A DNA stretch of 64,000 nucleotides, taken from Nectonema munidae (lineage: Eukaryota > Nematomorpha > Nectonematoida > Nectonematidae). This document shows, piece after piece, positions 46,971 through 64,000 of this stretch (position 1 is its first letter; each line of letters starts with the position of its first letter). The position numbers and the translations under genes are program-made. The stretch covers positions 314,001 through 378,000 of the forward strand of contig JAUIRK010000947.1 in the NCBI GenBank assembly GCA_030549495.1. The letters run 5' to 3'. Below the pieces are notes generated by a model. That model was not told the origin of the DNA, made no database searches, and saw nothing but the letters and a program-made list of their open reading frames with translations.

Positions 46971-47536
46971 GCAAAATTTAAATTTTGTATAAAACTCTCA
47001 TCAGGCCTATTTTAGAGTATAGTAATGTTGTTGCCTTTCCCTTCCACTCCAGTGATGTTGCAAATATTGAAAGAGTGCAGAGAACAATTACTAAAAAGAT
47101 ATTAGAAATGAAACATTTTAGCTATAAAGAAAGATTGAAAATTGAATTTACCTTCCATGATGTATAGGTTTAAAAGAAATGATATGATTACCGTTTACAA
47201 CATTGCAAATGAAAAGTTGAAATTGGCTTCACAAATCTTAGCGGAGTTTTCTGAAAGACTACAAACATTTTATTCCTTCAAGTTTAAAAAGCGACATTGC
47301 AAAAAGTTATATCTGAAAAGATTTTTTACTCAACGTATGATAAATGACTGGAATGCCTTGCCTGATTTTGTTATTAATGCCCCTTCCTTGAATGTTTTTA
47401 AAAACAGAGTTTTGGAAGGAAAAAATATTTGAGCATGAATAAAGATCTGGTCCTTCATAAATACGATGCGAATATTCTTCATAGGCTTTTTTACTTATTT
47501 TTTTCGCTAATAAATTATGTTATGCTATGTTAAATC
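46971..47536 (+). mobile_element. LINE ORF2 C-terminus and 3' end
   Basis: It encodes YKTLIRPILEYSNVVAFPF, IERVQRTITKKILEM and, after one frame change near 47125, MINDWNALPDFVINA and LNVFKNRVL before a stop at 47430. This is the CR1-group ORF2 C-terminus. The 3' end reads AATAAATTATGTTATGCTATG, again AATAAAT plus a short repeat. It is 5'-truncated. Confidence 0.75.
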
Positions 47537-48129
47537 AATATTATTATTGTAACGATAGTGTTTTGAATAGGATGGGCGGAAAGTGGGTATGTATGGTTGA
47601 TATCTTTGGAGGCCTTCATAGTATCGTATCTGTCGAATGAGAAAGAAGGAGTTGTTGCTTCACGAAGAAATTTGAATTTTGATTTTTGATGAATATTTGG
47701 ACTTGAAGGGTTGGAATTAAGATAGGTGGTTTGATTTTTCCCGCTTCATCACTTCTCACCTGAAATCTTGCTAATTTCAAAGCGAGAAACTATATGAACT
47801 TTAAAAGATAGGAACAAGAATATCATGCAAAAAAGCACAAGAACATCACTTGAAAGTTTTGTAACCATGCAAATTTCGGTTATTTAATGTTTATTAATCT
47901 AGGTAATACTAAAGGGTAATTAAAGCCGCTGATTATATCATCTAATTATATACAAAGAGAATTCTTCAATGATTTGCAGTTTTGATGATCATAATATACT
48001 TAATATTCAGGTTGATGCAAATTAAAACAAGAAAAAAAATAAATATAAAAAAACAATTAAATATATATCAACAAAAAAAGAAAGAGAAACGGAATAAAAA
48101 TAGGTGCATAATTAATCATAATTTTACAT
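47537..48129. other. Noncoding stretch
   Basis: 47560-47850 is less AT-rich but has no open frame of note; the rest is AT-rich. Confidence 0.35.
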
Positions 48130-49035
48130 TACCTTACATTTTGAGACAGGGTTAAGCTATTCTTTGCTAAAATTTCATCTATGGTTTTTAGATTTTTATT
48201 TACAGAATGAAAATCATTGAGTTCAGTGATTTCAAAGAGAAGTGTTATGTCATCGGCATATATATACATATTTGAAGAAAATTTATTTATATGGAAAGAA
48301 ATGTCATTAAGATATGTTATAAATAATAATAGAAGACCAATGACTGATTCCTGCGGTACACCTATATATTTTTATTACAATTAATTTCTAAGTTTTTTTT
48401 ACTAACTTCAACATACGATTTTCTAGTCATTAGAAATGAGTAAATTAATTTCATTGAACGGTAATCAAAACCATAAAAAATTAGCTTATATTTACTGAAT
48501 CAAACGCACTTTTCAAATCTAGATATGCTGCTAGACAATCAATGTTTTTATTATTATACTGAAGAACATCTTTGATAAATAATGAGTGTAATTTATCAAT
48601 TGAATGAAATTTACGAAATCCAAATTTGTTTTAAAAAACAAGTTATTTAGTTCAAAATGAGAATAAATTCTGTCAAAATAAATTTTTTTAAGTATTTTAG
48701 ATATGATTGGTACAAGAAAAACTGTCCTGTAGTTTTCAATACAAAATTTATCGCCCTTTTTGTATACTCGGCGATTTTTGAAATTTTCAAACTATCTGAA
48801 AAAATCGCTTCATCAATACACATATTATGTATATTTGCCAAAAGAGCCATAAATAAGGGAGCAATATATTTTATCAACTTAGATGTGTGTCGGTAAACAT
48901 CTCTGCTTTCTGTAATTATAAACTTTTGAATACTGATCAACACATCATTATAAGTAATATAATAAAATTTGAAGGAAGTATTAGGAATATTAAATGGAGG
49001 CTCAGAGATTGTATCTGAAAATTTTTGCAGTTTAT
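48130..49035 (-). mobile_element. LINE reverse transcriptase fragment
   Basis: The minus strand shows, in order, HTSKLIKYIAPLFMALL, a degraded core linker, CLAAYLDLKSAFDSVN (motif A), IGVPQESVIG (motif B) and IYADDITLLFEI (catalytic YADD). The fragment stops at about 48130, before the C-terminus. There are several frame breaks. It is probably the same CR1-like group as the neighbouring fragments. Confidence 0.72.
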
Positions 49036-49389
49036 TGATAAAATGGTGCTGAAACTTTTAAGGAAGTAAGTCATTATTTATAATTTTTTCCTCCTCTTTT
49101 ATTTTGACTGGGGTGAAGCTTTTTGTTTTTTTATTTCTTAAGAAATTTATTAACATTTCATATAACAAAAAAAAAATTTCAAAAATTTTTTTCAAAAAGA
49201 TTCAAAAGGAATAATAAGCTTTCGTGGCTTCCTATATATCTTTTTTTGTTTACCATTTTACAAAAAAAAAGTAAAAGGTGAATCGATGGAAAATCCTCAT
49301 GTTTTTATATTTTATCATTTTTTTATAAAGAAAACTTTATGTTTTATTTTCACAAGTAAATTCATAAATTATCCACTTATTTTTTTAAT
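49036..49389. other. AT-rich linker between two LINE fragments
   Basis: Low-complexity T/A runs; no coding signal. Confidence 0.35.
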
Positions 49390-49810
49390 TTATACTTATT
49401 TTCATTGTTAATAAAGTAAGAGCTTATATGTAAAAATATCATGTATTTTTAGACTATTTATTATATAAAATTTACTACTTATATATTTATTATATTTTAA
49501 GTTTAATGAAATTCTAAATATATTCTTTGGTAAAATAAATATTCTTTCAAAATGTTTATGTTCCCAGTTTATTATTGAGTAATTTATTATTGGCAAAACT
49601 AGTGCGTTATAAGCTATTTTTTTCACATCCACTGCAAGATAATTTAAACTTTTTAATTTCGATTTCAGATAGCTTAATTTGTTGCACAAAGTATCAATAT
49701 GGTCATTTCAAATAAGCTTAATGTCAATAATAATACCTAAAAATTTAAATTTATTTACAAGTTCTAAATTGCGCTTGTCAATCATAAGCTTAGGAACAAA
49801 TTAGTGAATA
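49390..49810 (-). mobile_element. LINE ORF2 C-terminal fragment
   Basis: The minus strand encodes MIDKRNLELVNKFKFLGI, then LCNKLSYLKSKLKSLNYLA, KKIAYNALVLPIINYSIINW and IFRISLNLKYNK. This is the domain after the LINE reverse transcriptase core. It sits upstream, in its own orientation, of the RT fragment at 48130-49035. The two are therefore separate or rearranged pieces. Confidence 0.7.
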
Positions 49811-51312
49811 TAAGTGCTATATCGTCATTCGTCAGGAAAGGTAAGTGTTTTACCTATAATATTATTCAACTCATCAGTATATAATGTATAATAGATGTTC
49901 TAGCGATGAATAAAATAGTGCTTCAAATTTCGTGAAATATCCTAAAATGTTTAGCTACACCTTTTTATACCATTTTCAAAGCAATTTATAAGCAATCATA
50001 TCAAAATATTCCAAACAATATCTTCCAACATAGATTAACTTATAGCTTAGTGTGTACACAACTCATTGCCTATTTCAAAGTATGCCGTCTTCTGTGCGTA
50101 CATACACTTTGAAATCCAGCCCTTCATTAACGAAAACTATAAAAATTCTAAAAAAGTGTTTTTGTGCCCAAAATAATGTGTCTGACAGATGTCATTTCTT
50201 CCTTGTTTTTGGACTCCTTTCATTTTTTTAAAAATTACACAATTTTTAGGTTAGGAAAGAAAAAACAACCCCCTTTTTATCCATATTTCTTGACAAAACC
50301 TGCTTTAAAAGTTATATTTATTTTACATATTTGTAAAATTATTTCTCCTAAAGTAATAATTTATGCTTCTAAAAAAATAATTAAATGGATTAGAAGTATA
50401 CGTTATAATTAATAAAATATATGAAATAGCATTAAAATGTAGAGAACTAATGAAAAAAGGTTAAAATATAAGCATTAAATTCATATTTCAATTAATATAT
50501 ATTCTAAAACACAATAAAACATCACCAAACTCCGATAATCACCTTATACAATTGTCAAAAGCAGATTTTTTAAAAGCTCTATTACTCTACATATAAAATT
50601 CCATTTAAAACTTAGCTTTACATCCTCATCGTTGATTTTTTCATCTTAACATTCGCATCCGCATCGCCATTCGCATTTAAAATCAATTTTTATAAATATC
50701 TATTGAAACTTTTCGTATTTTTTTGTTTAAAACTTACAACATTTGTTATGTCTTTAAATTCTAGTAAAAAATGTAAAAAAAAGAAAAATAGTAAGATACT
50801 GTAAAAAATATATCATTTAATTTTTTAAAAATATTTTGGATATCCGCATCCGCTTAAAAATTTATTTTAGATATCCACATCCGCTAGGATGTCAAATCTA
50901 ATATCCGCATCCACGGATGTAAAAAAAATCGCATCCAATACATCTCTATCTATATATCTATGTGCAATGTGCATGGAGCGAATATCATCGATTTTGTCAT
51001 TAATTATTCAATTTGCTTTTAATCAAATTCTTAGTATTTCAAATATTTTTTCTATCCGATTTATTTGTGTTTCTCCATATCAGATCTTCATCTAAACTCA
51101 AATCTTCTTATATTGTATAGATCTTCACATTTTTAATGTTCAAACTCATCACTTTACATTCATTTAATTTTAATCATTAGTTTTACCTGTATTTTATTCC
51201 ATACTCTTTATTAATTTTTATCCTTTAGGAAAAATTATATTCTATATATTTTATTTTATTTTTTTATTAATTTTTTTTCCGAGTTCATTTTAAAATTTAA
51301 ATCTGATTTAAA
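49811..51312. other. Upstream flank of FANCD2
   Basis: AT-rich. It holds the second ATCCGC-rich repeat. 51100-51312 should contain the FANCD2 promoter and leader; no specific element stands out. Confidence 0.35.
50615..50945. repeat. ATCCGC-rich dispersed repeat, copy 2
   Basis: It opens TTTACATCCTCATCGTTGA and holds CATTCGCATCCGCATCGCC, GGATATCCGCATCCGC and AATATCCGCATCCACGGATG. Both ends match the copy at 30053 in order and orientation. Confidence 0.62.
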
Positions 51313-63235
<11,923 letters not shown>

Positions 63236-63503
63236 GTTACGTTAATTCATTCAATCTATTTTTAGATTTTATTTGATAAATCACTGAGTATATGATTTAT
63301 GATCGATCAATGAAAATTATGCTTAGTATACTATTCGAACCGAAGATGTTAGGAAATCGTAATCTTTATTTGAACGACTTGTACAATTGTACTCCTTATA
63401 TGTAAAAAGGAATTAATTTTTTGTTATTGCTCAAATCAAAAAGTATTTACCAAAAAAATTTATTCAAATTTTTTCATATCGATACAGCATGAGTAAACTA
63501 GAT
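63236..63503. other. FANCD2 intron 9, visible part
   Basis: AT-rich; no coding signal before the hAT remnant. Confidence 0.4.
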
Positions 63504-63692
63504 CAGCGTTTTTGAAACTCTGGGTCCCGACCCTTTATTGAGTCGCGTGAAGAATAAAATGGGTCATGACAAAAAAGAAGGACATATAAATAGTCGATGC
63601 TGAATAAATGAACCTAGTGAACAGAGTTTGTCTTATAACACCTAAGTATTATGGGTCGCGATGCAAACCGTGGTTCTTGCTATGGGTCGCAG
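63504..63692. mobile_element. hAT-type MITE remnant
   Basis: CAGCGTTTTTGAAACTCTGG, then GTCCCGACCC and later ATGGGTCGCGATG. This is the widespread hAT MITE design CAGTGTTTCTCAAACTGTGGGTCGCGACCC. The right terminus is degraded. It lies after FANCD2 exon 9. Confidence 0.65.
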
Positions 63693-63867
63693 TATTGCCT
63701 TTTCGATTTTTCTTTAAATTCTCAACTCGGAAAAAAATTTATGTCTAAAAAACATTCTCATTTTGATTTGTAAATGCTTAAAAATATTTTTGTTTTTGAG
63801 ATATTTCATTTTTATGTTTTGATTTTTTTTGCATAAACCCATTAAATTTGATGCAAAATATTTTTTG

Positions 63868-63978
63868 AAATTTTTTATTTTAAGTATGTTTTTTTTTAGC
63901 ATTTTACGATTTATACATTCAAATATATAATAAGGGTCTGGCAAGTTGTCTCCCCAGAGGTCTTGCCAGACCTCGAAT
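63868..63978. repeat. Dispersed hairpin repeat, copy 2
   Basis: Same sequence as 20300-20402. It contains a perfect 11-bp stem, GGTCTGGCAAG at 63935-63945 with CTTGCCAGACC at 63962-63972, around a 16-nt loop. The upstream half is AT-rich with TTTAGCATTTTACGATTTA. Confidence 0.78.
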
Positions 63979-64000
63979 ATAGATCTAAATTCATTTACTG

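Overview
This is an AT-rich animal nuclear window. The evidence is GT-AG introns with matching phases, metazoan gene families, LINEs with microsatellite tails, piggyBac, pogo/Tigger and hAT elements, and tRNA-derived SINEs. The base composition and transposon mix fit an arthropod; a parasitic copepod is a guess I cannot prove from sequence. No prokaryotic features, rRNA or CRISPR array were seen.

Three host genes can be supported. (1) A secreted matrix metalloproteinase on the minus strand (23834 down to 2964, continuing off the left edge): seven exons carry the signal sequence, cysteine-switch prodomain, furin-like site, zinc catalytic domain, a long Thr/Ser/Lys-rich hinge and about the first two hemopexin repeats. 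(2) A very small, divergent PRD-type homeobox gene with Lys at homeodomain position 50 on the plus strand (40259-42378), with an intron between homeodomain residues 46 and 47. (3) The 5' third of FANCD2 on the plus strand (51313 onward, nine exons, 491 codons), continuing off the right edge. All splice phases in the three models close.

The rest is mostly mobile DNA. 1-2100: an RTE-like LINE scrap and a fold-back repeat. 2964-23834: the metalloproteinase, whose fifth intron holds a nearly full-length CR1-group LINE lodged inside a (GAT)n array; the two arms are 0.65 and 1.4 kb. 24-27.6 kb: SINEs and small MITEs. 27.6-29.6 kb: a decayed piggyBac element with palindromic termini. 31.9-33.4 kb: a pure (GT)n array of 1500 nt. 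34.1-34.9 kb: a LINE fragment. 37.3-37.9 kb: a hAT MITE. 40-42.4 kb: the homeobox gene, with a hAT MITE in its intron. 42.7-46.2 kb: a nest made of an old hAT-like element, a pogo/Tigger transposon and a 149-bp tandem repeat. 47-49.8 kb: three LINE fragments. 51-64 kb: FANCD2, with introns carrying TTAA-flanked MITEs and a (GAAA)n array joined to a retroelement 3' end.

The most interesting threads are these. The LINE split a trinucleotide array and carries a 72-nt exact inverted copy of its own endonuclease region at its 5' junction. Several retroelement 3' ends in the window share AATAAAT followed by different microsatellites, which suggests that retroelement tails seed the arrays. A (CAT)n array on the sense strand ends 12 nt from a metalloproteinase 3' splice site. 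The homeobox gene is a small orphan-like K50 gene. A short TTAA-bounded MITE family has spread mainly through FANCD2.
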